Assembly (NCBI GenBank): GCA_032622095.1
Contig: CP136061.1
Coordinates: 10,803,287 to 10,867,286, forward strand
Direction: 5' to 3'
DNA from: Siphonodentalium dalli
Taxonomy: Eukaryota > Mollusca > Scaphopoda > Gadilida > Siphonodentaliidae
Length of the DNA: 64,000 bases
Part shown: positions 1 through 14,820 of the stretch, in pieces
Numbering within the stretch: the first letter of the stretch is position 1
How the letters are laid out: every line of letters starts with the position of its first letter
Translations under genes and position numbers: made by a program
Notes under the pieces: model-generated
What the model saw: only the letters and a program-made list of their open reading frames with translations
What the model was told of the DNA's origin: nothing
Databases searched by the model: none

Positions 1-1907
1 ACGTGGAGTACCCTAATAAATCGGAAGGGAGATAACTCAATATAGAACGTGGAGTACCCTAATAAATCGGAAGGTAGATAACTCAATATAGAACGTGGAG
101 TACCCTAATAAATCGGAAGGGGGATAACTCAATATAGAACGTGGAGTATCCTGATAAATCGGAAGGGGGATAACTCAATATAGAAGGGAGATAACTCAAT
201 ATAGAACGTGGAGTACCCTAATAAATCGGAAGGAGGATAACTTAATATAGAACGTGGAGTACCCTAATAAATCGGAAGGGGGGTAACTCAATATAGAACG
301 TGCAGTACCCTAATAAATCGGAAGGGAGATAACTCAATATAGAACGTGGAGTACCCTGATAAATCGGAAGGGGGATAACTCAATATAGAACGTGGAGTAC
401 CCTAATAAAACGGAAGGGGGATAACTCAATATAGAACGTGGAGTACCCTAATAAAACGGAAGGGGGATAACTCAATATAGAACGTGGAGTAACCTGATAA
501 ATCGGAAGGGGGATAACTCAATATAGAAGGGGGATAACTCAATATAAAACGGGGTGTACCCTAATAAATCGGAAGGGGGTAACTCAATATAGAACGTGGT
601 GTACCCTAATAAATCGGAAGGGGGATAACTCAATATAGAACGTGGAGTACCCTAATAAATCGGAAGGGGGATAACTCAATATAGAACGTGGAGTACCCTA
701 ATAAATCGGAAGGGGGATAACTCAATATAGAACGTGGAGTACCCTAATAAATCGGAAGGGAGATAACTCAATATAGAACGTGGAGTACCCCAATAAATCG
801 GAAGGGAGATAACTCAATATAGAACGTGGAGTACCCTAATAAATCGGAAGGGGGATAACTCAATATAGAACGTGGAGTACCCTAATAAATCGGAAGGGGG
901 ATAACTCATTATAGAACGTGGAGTACCCTAATAAATCGGAAGGGGGATAACTCAATATAAAACGTGGAGTACCCTAATAAATCGGAAGGGGGATAACTCA
1001 ATATAGAACGTGGAGTACCCTGATAAATCGGAAGGGGGATAACTCAATATAAAACGTGGAGTACCCTAATACATCGGAAGGGAGATATCTCAATATAGAA
1101 GGGAGATAACTCAATATAGAAGGGAGATAACTCAATATAGAACGTGGAGTATCCTGATAAATCGGAAGGGGGATAACTCAATATAGAACGTGGAGTATCC
1201 TGATAAATCGGAAGGGGGATAACTCAATATAGAACGTGGAGCATCCTGATAAATCGGAAGGGGGATAACTCAATATAGAACGTGGAGTACCCTAATAAAT
1301 CGGAAGGGAGATAACTCAATATAGAACGTGGAGTACCCTAATAAATCGGAAGGTAGATAACTCAATATAGAACGTGGAGTACCCTAATAAATCGGAAGGG
1401 GGATAACTCAATATAGAACGTGGAGTACCCTAATAAATCGGAAGGGGGGTAACTCAATATAGAACGTGGAGTACCCTAATAAATCGGAAGGGGGATAACT
1501 CAATATAGAACGTGGAGTACCCTAATAAATCGGAAGGGGGATAACTCAATATAGAACGTGGAGTACCCTGATAAATCGGAAGGGGGATAACTCAATATAA
1601 AACGTGGAGTACCCTAATACATCGGAAGGGAGATAACTCAATATAGAAGGGAGATAACTCAATATAGAAGGGAGATAACTCAATATAGAACGTGGAGTAT
1701 CCTGATAAATCGGAAGGGGGTAACTCAATATAAAACGTGGAGTACCCTAATAAATCGGAAGGGAGATAACTCAATATAGAACGTGGAGTACCCTAATAAA
1801 TCGGAAGGGAGATAACTCAATATAGAACGTGGAGTACCCTGATAAATCGGAAGGGAGATAACTCAACATATAACGTGGAGTATCCTGATAAATCGGAAGG
1901 GGGATAA

Positions 1908-4900
1908 CTCAATATAGAACGTGGAGTATCCTGATAAATCGGAAGGGGGATAACTCAATATAGAACGTGGAGTATCCTAATAAATCGGAAGGGGGATAAC
2001 TCAATATAGAACGTGGAGTACCCTGATAAATCGGAAGGGGGTAACTCAATATAGAACGTGGAGTACCCTAATAAATCGGAAGGGGGGTAACCCAATATAG
2101 AACGTGGAGTACCCTAATAAATCGGAAGGGGGGTAACCCAATATAGAACGTGGAGTACCCTAATAAATCGGAAGGGGGTAACTCAATATAGAACGTGGAG
2201 TACCCCAATAAATCGGAAGGGGGGTAACTCAATATAGAACGTGGAGTACCCTAATAAATCGGAAGGGGGATAACTCAATATAGAACGTGGAGTACCCTGA
2301 TAAATCAGAAGGGGGGTAACTCAATATAGAACGTGGAGTACCCTAATAAATCGGAAGGGGGGTAACTCAATATAAAACGTGGAGTACCCTAATAAATCGG
2401 AAGGGGGATAACTCAATATAAAACGTGGAGTACCCTAATAAATCGGAAGGGAGATAACTCAATATAAAACGTGGAGTACCCTAATAAATCGGAAGGGAGA
2501 AAACTCAATATAGAACGTGGAGTACCCTAATAAATCGGAAGGGGGGGGGGTAACTCAATATAGAATGTGGAGTACCCTAATAAATCGGAAGGGGGATAAC
2601 TCAATATAAAACGTGGAGTACCCTAATACATCAGAAGGGGGATAACTCAATATAGAACGTGGAGAACCCTAATAAATCGGAAGGGGGCTAACTCAATATA
2701 GAACGTGGTGTATCCTAATAAATCGGAAGGGAGATAACTCAATATAAAACGTGGAGTACCCTAATAAATCGGAAGGGAGATAACTCAATATAGAACGTGG
2801 AGTACCCTAATAAATCGGAAGGGGGATAACTCATTATAGAACGTGGAGTACCCTGATAAATCGAAAGGGAGATAACTCAATATAAAACGTGGAGTACCCT
2901 AATACATCGGAAGGGGGGTAACTCAATATAGAACGTGGAGTACCCTAATAAATCGGAAGGGGGGTAACTCAATATAGAACGTGGAGTACCCTAATAAATC
3001 GGAAGGGGGGTAACTCAATATAGAACGTGGAGTACCCTGATAAATCGGAAGGGGGTAACTCAATATAGAACGTGGAGTACCCTAATAAATCGGAAAGGGG
3101 GTAACTCAATATAGAACGTGGAGTACCCTAATAAATCGGAAGGGGGTAACTCAATATAGAACGTGGAGTACCCTAATAAATCGGAAGGGAGATAACTCAA
3201 TATAAAACGTGGAGTATCCTGATAACTCGGAAGGGGGATAACTCAAAATAGAACATGGAGTACCCTAATTGATCGGAAGGGGGATAACTCAATATAAAAC
3301 GTGGAGTACCCTAATAAATCGGAAGGGAGATAACTCAATATAAAACGTGGAGTATCCTGATAACTCGGAAGGGGGATAACTCAATATAGAACGTGGAGTA
3401 CCCTAATAAATCGGAAGGGAGATAACTCAATATAAAACGTGGAGTATCCTGATAACTCGGAAGGGGGATAACTCAATATAGAACGTGGAGTACCCTGATA
3501 AATCGGAAGGGGGATAACTCAATATAAAACGTGGAGTACCCTAATAAATCGGAAGGGGGGTAACTCAATATAGAACGTGAAGTACCCTAATAAATCGGAA
3601 GGGAGATAACTCAATATAGAACGTGGAGTACCCTAATAAATCGGAAGGGGGGTAACTCAATATAGAACGTGAAGTACCCTAATAAATCGGAAGGGGGATA
3701 ACTCAATATAAAACGTGGAGTACCCTAATAAATAGGAAGGGGGATAACTCAATATAGAACGTGGAGTACCCTAATAAATCGGATGGGAGATAACTCAATA
3801 TAGAACGTGGAGTACCTTAATAAATCGGAAGGGAGATAACTCAATATAGAACGTGGAGTACCCTAATAAATCGGAAGGGAGATAACTCAATATAGAACGT
3901 GGAGTACCCTAATAAATCGGAAGGGGGGTAACTCAATATAGAACGTGGAGTACCCTAATAAATCGGAAGGGGGATAACTCAATATAGAACGTGGAGTATC
4001 CTGATAAATCTGAAGGGGGATAACTCAATATAGAACGTGGAGTACCCTAATAAATCGGAAGGGAGATAACTCAATATAGGACGTGGAGTACCCTAATAAA
4101 TCGGAAGGGAGATAACTCAATATAGAACGTGGAGTACCCTAATAAATCGGAAGGGGGATAACTCAATATAAAACGTGGAGTACCCTAATAAATCGGAAGG
4201 GAGATAACTCAATATAGAACGTGGAGTACCCTAATAAATCGGAAGGGGGATAACTCAATATAGAAGGGAGATAAATCAATATAAAACATGGAGTACCCTA
4301 ATAAATCGGAAGGGGGATAACTCAATATAGAACGTGGAGTACCCTAATAAATCGGAAGGGGGATAACTCCATATCGAACGTGGAGTACCCTAATAAATCG
4401 GAAGGGAGATAACTCAATATAGAGCGTGGAGTACCCTAATAAATCGGAAGGGGGATAACTCAATATAGAAGGGGGATAACTCAATATAAAACGTGGAGTA
4501 CCCTAATAAATCGGAAGGGGGATAACTCAATATAGAACGTGGAGTACCCTAATAAATCGGAAGGGGGATAACTCAATATCGAACGTGGAGTACCCTAATA
4601 AATCGGAAGGGAGATAACTCAATATAGAACGTGGAGTACCCTAATAAATCGGAAGGGGGATAACTCAATATAAAACGTGGAGTACCCTAATAAATCGGAA
4701 GGGGGATAACTCTATATAGAACGTGGAGTACCCTAATAAATCGGAAGGGGGATAACTCAATATAGAAGGGGGATAACTCAATATAGAACGTGGAGTACCC
4801 TAATAAATCGGAAGGGAGATAACTCAATATAAAACGTGGAGTATCCTAATAAATCGGAAGGGAGATAACTCAATATAGAACGTGGAGTATCCTAATAAAT

Positions 4901-6720
4901 CGGAAGGGGGATAACTCAATATAGAACGTGGAGTACCCTAATAAATCGGAAGGGGGATAACTCAATATAGAAGGGAGATAACTCAATATAGAACGTGGAG
5001 TACCCTAATAAATCGGAAGGGAGATAACTCAATATAGAACGTGGATTATCCTAATTAATCGGAAGGGAGATAACTCAATATAGAACGTGGATTATCCTAA
5101 TAAATCGGAAGGGGGATAACTCAATATAGAACGTGGAGTACCCTAATAAATCGGAAGGGAGATAACTCAATATAGAACGTGGAGTACCCTAATAAATCGG
5201 AAGGGGGATAACTCAATATAGAACGTGGAGTATCCTGATAAATCGGAAGGGGGGTAACTCTATATAGAACGTGGAGTACCCTAATAAATCGGAAGGGGAA
5301 TAACTCAATATAGAACGTGGAGTATCCTAATAAATCGGAAGGGAGATAACTCAATATAGAACGTGGAGTATCCTGATAAATCGGAAGGGGGATAACTCAA
5401 TATAGAACGTGGAGTATCCTAATAAATCGGAAAGGGGATAACTCAATATCGAACGTGGAGTACCCTAGTCAATCGGAAGGGAGATAACTCAATATAGAAC
5501 GTGGAGTATCCTGATAAATCGGAAGGGGGATAACTCAATATAGAAGGGAGATAACTCAATATAGAACGTGGAGTACCCTAATAAATCGGAAGGACGGTAA
5601 CTCAATATAGAAGGGGGGTAACTCAATATAGAACGTGGAGTACCCTAATAAATCGGAAGGGGGTAACTCAATATAGAACGTGGAGTACCCTAATAAATCG
5701 GAAGGGGGATAACTCAATATAGAACGTGGAGTACCCTAATAAATCGGAAGGGAGATAACTCAATATAGAACGTGGAGTACCCTGATAAATCGGAAGGGAG
5801 ATAACTCAATATATAACGTGGAGTACCCTAATAAATCGGAAGGGGGATAACTCAATATAGAACGTGGAGTACCCTGATAAATCGGAAGGGGGATAACTCA
5901 ATATAGAACGTGGAGTACCCTAATAAATCGGAAGGGAGATAACTCAATATCGAACGTGGAGTACCCTAATAAATCGGAAGAGGGATAACTCAATATAGAA
6001 CGTGGAGTACCCTAATAAATCGGAAGGGGGGTAACTCAATATAGAACGTGGAGTATCCTGATAAATCGGAAGGGGGATAACTCAATATAGAACGTGGAGT
6101 ACCCTAATAAATCGAAAGGGGGATAACTCAATATAGAACGTGGAGTACCCTGATAAATCGGAAGGGGGGTAACTCAATATAGAACGTGGAGTACCCTGAT
6201 AAATCGGAAGGGAGATAACTCAATATAGAACGTGGAGTATCCTGATAAATCGGAAGGGGGATAACTCAATATAGAACGTGGAGTACCCTAATAAATCGGA
6301 AGGGGGATAACTCAATATAGAACGTGGAGTACCCTGATAAATCGGAAGGGAGATAACTCAATATATAACGTGGAGTACCCTAATAAATCGGAAGGGGGAT
6401 AACTCAATATAGAACGTGGAGTACCCTAATAAATCGGAAGGGAGATAACTCAATATAGAACGTGGAGTACCCTGATAAATCGGAAGGGAGATAACTCAAT
6501 ATAGAACGTGGAGTACCCTAATAAATCGGAAGGGAGATAACTCAATATAGAACGTGGAGTACCCTAATAAATCGGAAGGGAGATAACTCAATATAGAACG
6601 TGGAGTACCCTAACAAATCGGAAGGGAGATAACTCAATATAGAACGTGGAGTACCCTAATAAATCGGAAGGGAGATAACTCAATATAGAAGGGAGATAAC
6701 TCAATATAGAAGGGAGATAA
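1908..6720. repeat. Higher-order block A of the 46-bp satellite
   Basis: A run of rare monomer variants in this block recurs in the same order in the next block. Markers include a ten-G run at 2541-2550, the variant agaatgtgg just after it, cggatggg near 3782, ggacggtaac near 5592 and tatcgaacg near 5949. The first part matches block B at an offset of 4813-4814 bp. This is a tandem segmental duplication, not independent monomer turnover. Confidence 0.85.
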
Positions 6721-9700
6721 CTCAATATAGAACGTGGAGTATCCTGATAAATCGGAAGGGGGATAACTCAATATAGAACGTGGAGTATCCTAATAAATCG
6801 GAAGGGGGATAACTCAATATAGAACGTGGAGTACCCTGATAAATCGGAAGGGGGGTAACTCAATATAGAACGTGGAGTACCCTAATAAATCGGAAGGGGG
6901 GTAACCCAATATAGAACGTGGAGTACCCTAATAAATCGGAAGGGGGGTAACCCAATATAGAACGTGGAGTACCCTAATAAATCGGAAGGGGGTAACTCAA
7001 TATAGAACGTGGAGTACCCCAATAAATCGGAAGGGGGGTAACTCAATATAGAACGTGGAGTACCCTAATAAATCGGAAGGGGGATAACTCAATATAGAAC
7101 GTGGAGTACCCTGATAAATCGGAAGGGGGGTAACTCAATATAGAACGTGGAGTACCCTAATAAATCGGAAGGGGGGTAACTCAATATAAAACGTGGAGTA
7201 CCCTAATAAATCGGAAGGGGGATAACTCAATATAAAACGTGGAGTACCCTAATAAATCGGAAGGGAGATAACTCAATATAAAACGTGGAGTACCCTAATA
7301 AATCGGAAGGGAGAAAACTCAATATAGAACGTGGAGTACCCTAATAAATCGGAAGGGGGGGGGGTAACTCAATATAGAATGTGGAGTACCCTAATAAATC
7401 GGAAGGGGGATAACTCAATATAAAACGTGGAGTACCCTAATACATCAGAAGGGGGATAACTCAATATAGAACGTGGAGAACCCTAATAAATCGGAAGGGG
7501 GATAACTCAATATAGAACGTGGTGTATCCTAATAAATCGGAAGGGAGATAACTCAATATAAAACGTGGAGTACCCTAATAAATCGGAAGGGAGATAACTC
7601 AATATAGAACGTGGAGTACCCTAATAAATCGGAAGGGGGATAACTCATTATAGAACGTGGAGTACCCTAATAAATCGGAAGGGGGATAACTCAATATAGA
7701 ACGTGGAGTACCCTGATAAATCGAAAGGGAGATAACTCAATATAAAACGTGGAGTACCCTAATACATCGGAAGGGGGGTAACTCAATATAGAACGTGGAG
7801 TACCCTAATAAATCGGAAGGGGGGTAACTCAATATAGAACGTGGAGTACCCTAATAAATCGGAAGGGGGGTAACTCAATATAGAACGTGGAGTACCCTGA
7901 TAAATCGGAAGGGGGTAACTCAATATAGAACGTGGAGTACCCTAATAAATCGGAAAGGGGGTAACTCAATATAGAACGTGGAGTACCCTAATAAATCGGA
8001 AGGGGGTAACTCAATATAGAACGTGGAGTACCCTAATAAATCGGAAGGGAGATAACTCAATATAAAACGTGGAGTATCCTGATAACTCGGAAGGGGGATA
8101 ACTCAATATAGAACATGGAGTACCCTAATTGATCGGAAGGGGGATAACTCAATATAAAACGTGGAGTACCCTAATAAATCGGAAGGGAGATAACTCAATA
8201 TAAAACGTGGAGTATCCTGATAACTCGGAAGGGGGATAACTCAATATAGAACGTGGAGTACCCTAATAAATCGGAAGGGAGATAACTCAATATAAAAAGT
8301 GGAGTATCCTGATAACTCGGAAGGGGGATAACTCAATATAGAACGTGGAGTACCCTGATAAATCGGAAGGGGGATAACTCAATATAAAACGTGGAGTACC
8401 CTAATAAATCGGAAGGGGGATAACTCAATATAGAACGTGGAGTACCCTAATAGATCGGAAGGGGGGCTAACTCAATATAAAACGTGGAGTACCCTAATAA
8501 ATCGGAAGGGAGATAACTCAATATAGAACGTGGAGTACCCTAATAAATCGGAAGGGGGATAACTCAATATAGAACGTGGAGTACCCTAATAAATCGGAAG
8601 GGGGATAACTCAATATAGAACGTGGAGTACCCTAATAAATCGGAAGGGGGATAATTCAATATAGAACGTGGTGTAACCTAATAAATCGGAAGGGAGATAA
8701 CTCAATATAGAACGTGGAGTACCCTAATAAATCGGAAGGGGGATAACTCAATATAAAACGTGGAGTACCCTAATAAATCGGAAGGGAGATAACTCAATAT
8801 AGAACGTGGAGTACCCTAATAAATCGGAAGGGGGGTAACTCAATATAGAACGTGAAGTACCCTAATAAATCGGAAGGGGGATAACTCAATATAGAACGTG
8901 GAGTACCCTAATAAATCGGAAGGGGGGTAACTCAATATAGAACGTGGAGTACCCTAATAAATCGGTAGGGGGGTAACTCAATATTGAACGTGAAGTACCC
9001 TAATAAATCGGAAGGGGGATAACTCAATATAGAACGTGGAGTACCCTAATAAATCGGAAGGGGGGTAACTCAATATAGAACGTTGAGTACCCTAATAAAT
9101 CGGAAGGGGGGTAACTCAATATAGAACGTGAAGTACCCTAATAAATCGGAAGGGAGATAACTCAATATAGAACGTGGAGTACCCTAATAAATCGGAAGGG
9201 GGGTAACTCAATATAGAACGTGAAGTACCCTAATAAATCGGAAGGGGGATAACTCAATATAAAACGTGGAGTACCCTAATAAATAGGAAGGGGGATAACT
9301 CAATATAGAACGTGGAGTACCCTAATAAATCGGATGGGAGATAACTCAATATAGAACGTGGAGTACCTTAATAAATCGGAAGGGAGATAACTCAATATAG
9401 AACGTGGAGTACCCTAATAAATCGGAAGGGAGATAACTCAATATAGAACGTGGAGTACCCTAATAAATCGGAAGGGGGGTAACTCAATATAGAACGTGGA
9501 GTACCCTAATAAATCGGAAGGGGGATAACTCAATATAGAACGTGGAGTATCCTGATAAATCTGAAGGGGGATAACTCAATATAGAACGTGGAGTACCCTA
9601 ATAAATCGGAAGGGAGATAACTCAATATAGGACGTGGAGTACCCTAATAAATCGGAAGGGAGATAACTCAATATAGAACGTGGAGTATCCTAATAAATCG

Positions 9701-12283
9701 GAAGGGGGATAACTCAATATAAAACGTGGAGTACCCTAATAAATCGGAAGGGAGATAACTCAATATAGAACGTGGAGTACCCTAATAAATCGGAAGGGGG
9801 ATAACTCAATATAGAAGGGAGATAAATCAATATAAAACATGGAGTACCCTAATAAATCGGAAGGGGGATAACTCAATATAGAACGTGGAGTACCCTAATA
9901 AATCGGAAGGGGGATAACTCAATATCGAACGTGGAGTACCCTAATAAATCGGAAGGGAGATAACTCAATATAGAGCGTGGAGTACCCTAATAAATCGGAA
10001 GGGGGATAACTCAATATAGAAGGGGGATAACTCAATATAAAACGTGGAGTACCCTAATAAATCGGAAGGGGGATAACTCAATATAGAACGTGGAGTACCC
10101 TAATAAATCGGAAGGGGGATAACTCAATATCGAACGTGGAGTACCCTAATAAATCGGAAGGGAGATAACTCAATATAGAACGTGGAGTACCCTAATAAAT
10201 CGGAAGGGGGATAACTCAATATAAAACGTGGAGTACCCTAATAAATCGGAAGGGGGATAACTCTATATAGAACGTGGAGTACCCTAATAAATCGGAAGGG
10301 GGATAACTCAATATAGAAGGGGGATAACTCAATATAGAACGTGGAGTACCCTAATAAATCGGAAGGGAGATAACTCAATATAAAACGTGGAGTATCCTAA
10401 TAAATCGGAAGGGAGATAACTCAATATAGAACGTGGAGTATCCTAATAAATCGGAAGGGGGATAACTCAATATAGAACGTGGAGTACCCTAATAAATCGG
10501 AAGGGGGATAACTCAATATAGAAGGGAGATAACTCAATATAGAACGTGGAGTACCCTAATAAATCGGAAGGGAGATAACTCAATATAAAACGTGGAGTAT
10601 CCTAATAAATCGGAAGGGAGATAACTCAATATAGAACGTGGATTATCCTAATAAATCGGAAGGGGGATAACTCAATATAGAACGTGGAGTACCCTAATAA
10701 ATCGGAAGGGAGATAACTCAATATAGAACGTGGAGTACCCTAATAAATCGGAAGGGGGATAACTCAATATAGAACGTGGAGTATCCTGATAAATCGGAAG
10801 GGGGGGGTAACTCTATATAGAACGTGGAGTACCCTAATAAATCGGAAGGGGAATAACTCAATATAGAACGTGGAGTATCCTAATAAATCGGAAGGGAGAT
10901 AACTCAATATAGAACGTGGAGTATCCTGATAAATCGGAAGGGGGATAACTCAATATAGAACGTGGAGTATCCTAATAAATCGGAAAGGGGATAACTCAAT
11001 ATCGAACGTGGAGTACCCTAGTCAATCGGAAGGGAGATAACTCAATATAGAACGTGGAGTATCCTGATAAATCGGAAGGGGGATAACTCAATATAGAAGG
11101 GAGATAACTCAATATAGAACGTGGAGTACCCTAATAAATCGGAAGGACGGTAACTCAATATAGAAGGGGGGTAACTCAATATAGAACGTGGAGTACCCTA
11201 ATAAATCGGAAGGGGGTAACTCAATATAGAACGTGGAGTACCCTAATAAATCGGAAGGGGGATAACTCAATATAGAACGTGGAGTACCCTAATAAATCGG
11301 AAGGGAGATAACTCAATATAGAACGTGGAGTACCCTGATAAATCGGAAGGGAGATAACTCAATATATAACGTGGAGTACCCTAATAAATCGGACGGGGGA
11401 TAACTCAATATAGAACGTGGAGTACCCTGATAAATCGGAAGGGGGATAACTCAATATAGAACGTGGAGTACCCTAATAAATCGGAAGGGAGATAACTCAA
11501 TATCGAACGTGGAGTACCCTAATAAATCGGAAGAGGGATAACTCAATATAGAACGTGGAGTACCCTAATAAATCGGAAGGGGGGTAACTCAATATAGAAC
11601 GTGGAGTATCCTGATAAATCGGAAGGGGGATAACTCAATATAGAACGTGGAGTACCCTAATAAATCGGAAGGGGGATAACTCAATATAGAACGTGGAGTA
11701 CCCTGATAAATCGGAAGGGGGGTAACTCAATATAGAACGTGGAGTACCCTGATAAATCGGAAGGGAGATAACTCAATATAGAACGTGGAGTATCCTGATA
11801 AATCGGAAGGGGGATAACTCAATATAGAACGTGGAGTACCCTAATAAATCGGAAGGGGGATAACTCAATATAGAACGTGGAGTACCCTGATAAATCGGAA
11901 GGGAGATAACTCAATATATAACGTGGAGTACCCTAATAAATCGGAAGGGGGATAACTCAATATAGAACGTGGAGTACCCTAATAAATCGGAAGGGAGATA
12001 ACTCAATATAGAACGTGGAGTACCCTGATAAATCGGAAGGGAGATAACTCAATATAGAACGTGGAGTACCCTAATAAATCGGAAGGGAGATAACTCAATA
12101 TAGAACGTGGAGTACCCTAATAAATCGGAAGGGAGATAACTCAATATAGAACGTGGAGTACCCTAATAAATCGGAAGGGAGATAACTCAATATAGAACGT
12201 GGAGTACCCTAATAAATCGGAAGGGAGATAACTCAATATAGAAGGGAGATAACTCAATATAGAATGGAGATAACTCAATATAG
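6721..12283. repeat. Higher-order block B of the 46-bp satellite
   Basis: Second copy of the preceding block. The ten-G run is at 7355-7364, ggacggtaac near 11145 and tatcgaacg near 11502. The offset is 4813-4814 bp at the start, about 4860 near 8340 and 5551-5553 from about 9125 to the end. Block B therefore carries about 740 bp (16 monomers) more than block A, mostly between about 8430 and 9125, or block A lost them. Confidence 0.83.
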
Positions 12284-12365
12284 AACGTGGAGTACCCTAA
12301 TAAATCGGAAGGGGGATAACTCAATATAGAACGTGGAGTATCCTAATAAATCGGTAGGGGAGTAA

Positions 12366-12749
12366 TTACATTTGGTGACAGGTTTTAGTCTTGATATTTC
12401 GCAGTAAACATTCTTTTAATGTCTATAATCGGAACAAACTGAGATTTTCAATATGTTGCTTATCTTGACGCATGCAATTCCCAATCATGAAAATATTTTC
12501 CAAAATGAGAGGATATGTCAGTCAATATTGTCAGCTATGAGCTCTAGTGTGCATGTATTGAACTGTATTATACATGTATTGAGCTGTATTGTACATGTAA
12601 TGAGCTGTATTGTACATGTATTGAACTGTATTGTACATGTGAGTTTGCGAAACCATCACCCATGCATGGTTACGACACGAGTCTCATGACTGTAAATATG
12701 GATTATTTCGAATCGCAATAGCTGTGTTGTATAAATACATGAACTACCT
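12366..12749. other. Unique spacer with a 4 x 21-bp tandem repeat
   Basis: Gene-free spacer between two satellites. At 12553-12636 lie four copies of a 21-bp unit starting atgtattgaactgtatt. A 78-codon open frame (12453-12689) runs through this repeat; it is low-complexity and looks incidental. Confidence 0.75.
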
Positions 12750-14820
12750 TTCTATCAGTATTATCTGTCACAGAAGGGCGCATCATTCTATCAGTATTAT
12801 CTGTCACAGAAGGGCGCATCATTCTATCAGTATTATCTGTCACAGAAGGGCGCATCATTCTATGAGCATTATCTGTCACAGAAGGGCGCATCATTCTATC
12901 AGCATTATCTGTCACAGAAGGGCGCATCATTCTATCAGCATTATCTGTCACAGAAGGGCGCATCATTATATGAGCATTATCTGTCACAGAAGGGCGCATC
13001 ATTCTATCAGTATTATCTGTCACAGAAGGGCGCATCATTCTATGAGCATTATCTGTCACAGAAGGGCGCATCATTCTATCAGCATTATCTGTCACAGAAG
13101 GGCGCATCATTCTATCAGTATTATCTGTCACAGAAGGGCGCATCATTCTATCAGCATTATCTGTCTCAGAAGGGCGCATCATTATATGAGCATTATCTGT
13201 CACAGAAGGGCGCATCATTCTATCAGTATTATCTGTCACAGAAGGGCGCATCATTCTATGAGCATTATCTGTCACAGAAGGGCGCATCATTCTATCAGCA
13301 TTATCTGTCACAGAAGGGCGCATCATTCTATCAGCATTATCTGTCACAGAAGGGCGCATCATTATATGAGCATTATCTGTCACAGAAGGGCGCATCATTC
13401 TATCAGTATTATATGTCACAGAAGGGCGCATCATTCTATCAGTATTATATGTCACAGAAGGGCGCATCATTCTATCAGTATTATCTGTCACAGAAAGACG
13501 CATCATTCTATGAGCATTATCTGTAACAGAAAGACGCATCATTCTATGAGCATTATCTGTCACAGAAAGACGCATCATTCTATGAGCATTATATGTCACA
13601 GAAGGGCGCATCATTCTATCAGCATTATATGTCACAGAAGGGCGCATCATTCTATCAGTATTATATGTCACAGAAGGGCGCATCATTCTATGAGCATTAT
13701 ATGTCACAGAAGGGCGCATCATTCTATCAGTATTATATGTCACAGAAGGGCGCATCATTCTATGAGCATTATATGTCACAGAAGGGCGCATCATTCTATC
13801 AGTATTATATGTCACAGAAGGGCGCATCATTCTATGAGCATTATATGTCACAGAAGGGCGCATCATTCTATCAGCATTATATGTCACAGAAGGGCGCATC
13901 ATTCTATGAGCATTATATGTCACAGAAGGGCGCATCATTCTATGAGCATTATATGTCACAGAAGGGCGCATCATTCTATGAGCATTATATGTCACAGAAG
14001 GGCGCATCATTCTATGAGCTTTATATGTCACAGAAGGGCGCATCATTCTATGAGCATTATATGTCACAGAAGGGCGCATCATTCTATCAGTATTATCTGT
14101 CACAGAAGGGCGCATCATTCTATCAGTATTATATGTCACAGAAAGACGCATCATTATATGAGCATTATATGTCACAGAAAGACGCATCATTCTATGAGCA
14201 TTATATGTCACAGAAAGACGCATCATTCTATGAGCAGTATATGTCACAGAAAGACGCATCATTCTATGAGCATTATATGTCACAGAAAGACGCATCATTC
14301 TATGAGCATTATATGTCACAGAAAGACGCATCATTCTATCAGTATTATATGTCACAGAAAGACGCATCATTATATGAGCATTATATGTCACAGAAAGACG
14401 CATCATTATATGAGCATTATATGTCACAGAAAGACGCATCATTATATGAGCATTATATGTCACAGAAAGACGCATCATTCTATCAGTATTATATGTCACA
14501 GAAAGACGCATCATTATATGAGCATTATATGTCACAGAAAGACGCATCATTCTATGAGCATTATATGTCACAGAAAGACGCATCATTCTATGAGCATTAT
14601 ATGTCACAGAAAGACGCATCATTCTATGAGCAGTATATGTCACAGAAAGACGCATCATTCTATGAGCATTATATGTCACAGAAAGACGCATCATTCTATG
14701 AGCATTATCTGTCACAGAAAGACGCATCATTCTATGAGCATTATCTGTAACGGAAAGACGCATCATTCTATGAGCAGTATATGTCACAGAAAGGCGCATC
14801 ATTTTATGAGCATTGTCACA
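12750..14820. repeat. 36-bp satellite array, left part
   Basis: About 57 head-to-tail copies of a 36-bp unit (tatcagtattatctgtcaca followed by gaagggcgcatcattc). Thirty-six bases equal twelve codons and the unit has few stops, so long 12-residue periodic frames stay open on both strands (for example 12703-14802 minus and 12724-14958 plus). I treat these as by-products. Subfamilies are sorted along the array: CTGTCACAGAAGGGCG copies to about 13400, ATGTCACAGAAGGGCG copies to about 14130, then ATGTCACAGAAAGACG copies. The array is broken at 14820 by a LINE insertion and resumes at 16527. Confidence 0.95.

Larger units (their letters stand above)
1..12365. repeat. 46-bp satellite array (left edge open)
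   Basis: Head-to-tail copies of a 46-bp unit that begins acgtggagtaccctaataaa and ends gataactcaatataga, roughly 270 copies. The array starts before the window and ends near 12365 in a degenerate copy. Variable sites include ccctaat/tcctgat, the run of three to ten G after cggaa, and gaacgtgg/aaacgtgg. Short partial units of about 20 bp (agggagataactcaatatag) recur, for example near 1100, 1650, 6690 and 12245. The unit is not a multiple of three and holds only short open frames, so I see no coding content. It is a typical animal minisatellite/satellite; no function can be assigned from sequence. Confidence 0.97.

Noticed and set aside
12453-12689. 78-codon frame with VHVLNCI repeats
   Set aside because: Runs through a 4 x 21-bp tandem repeat and lacks any domain.
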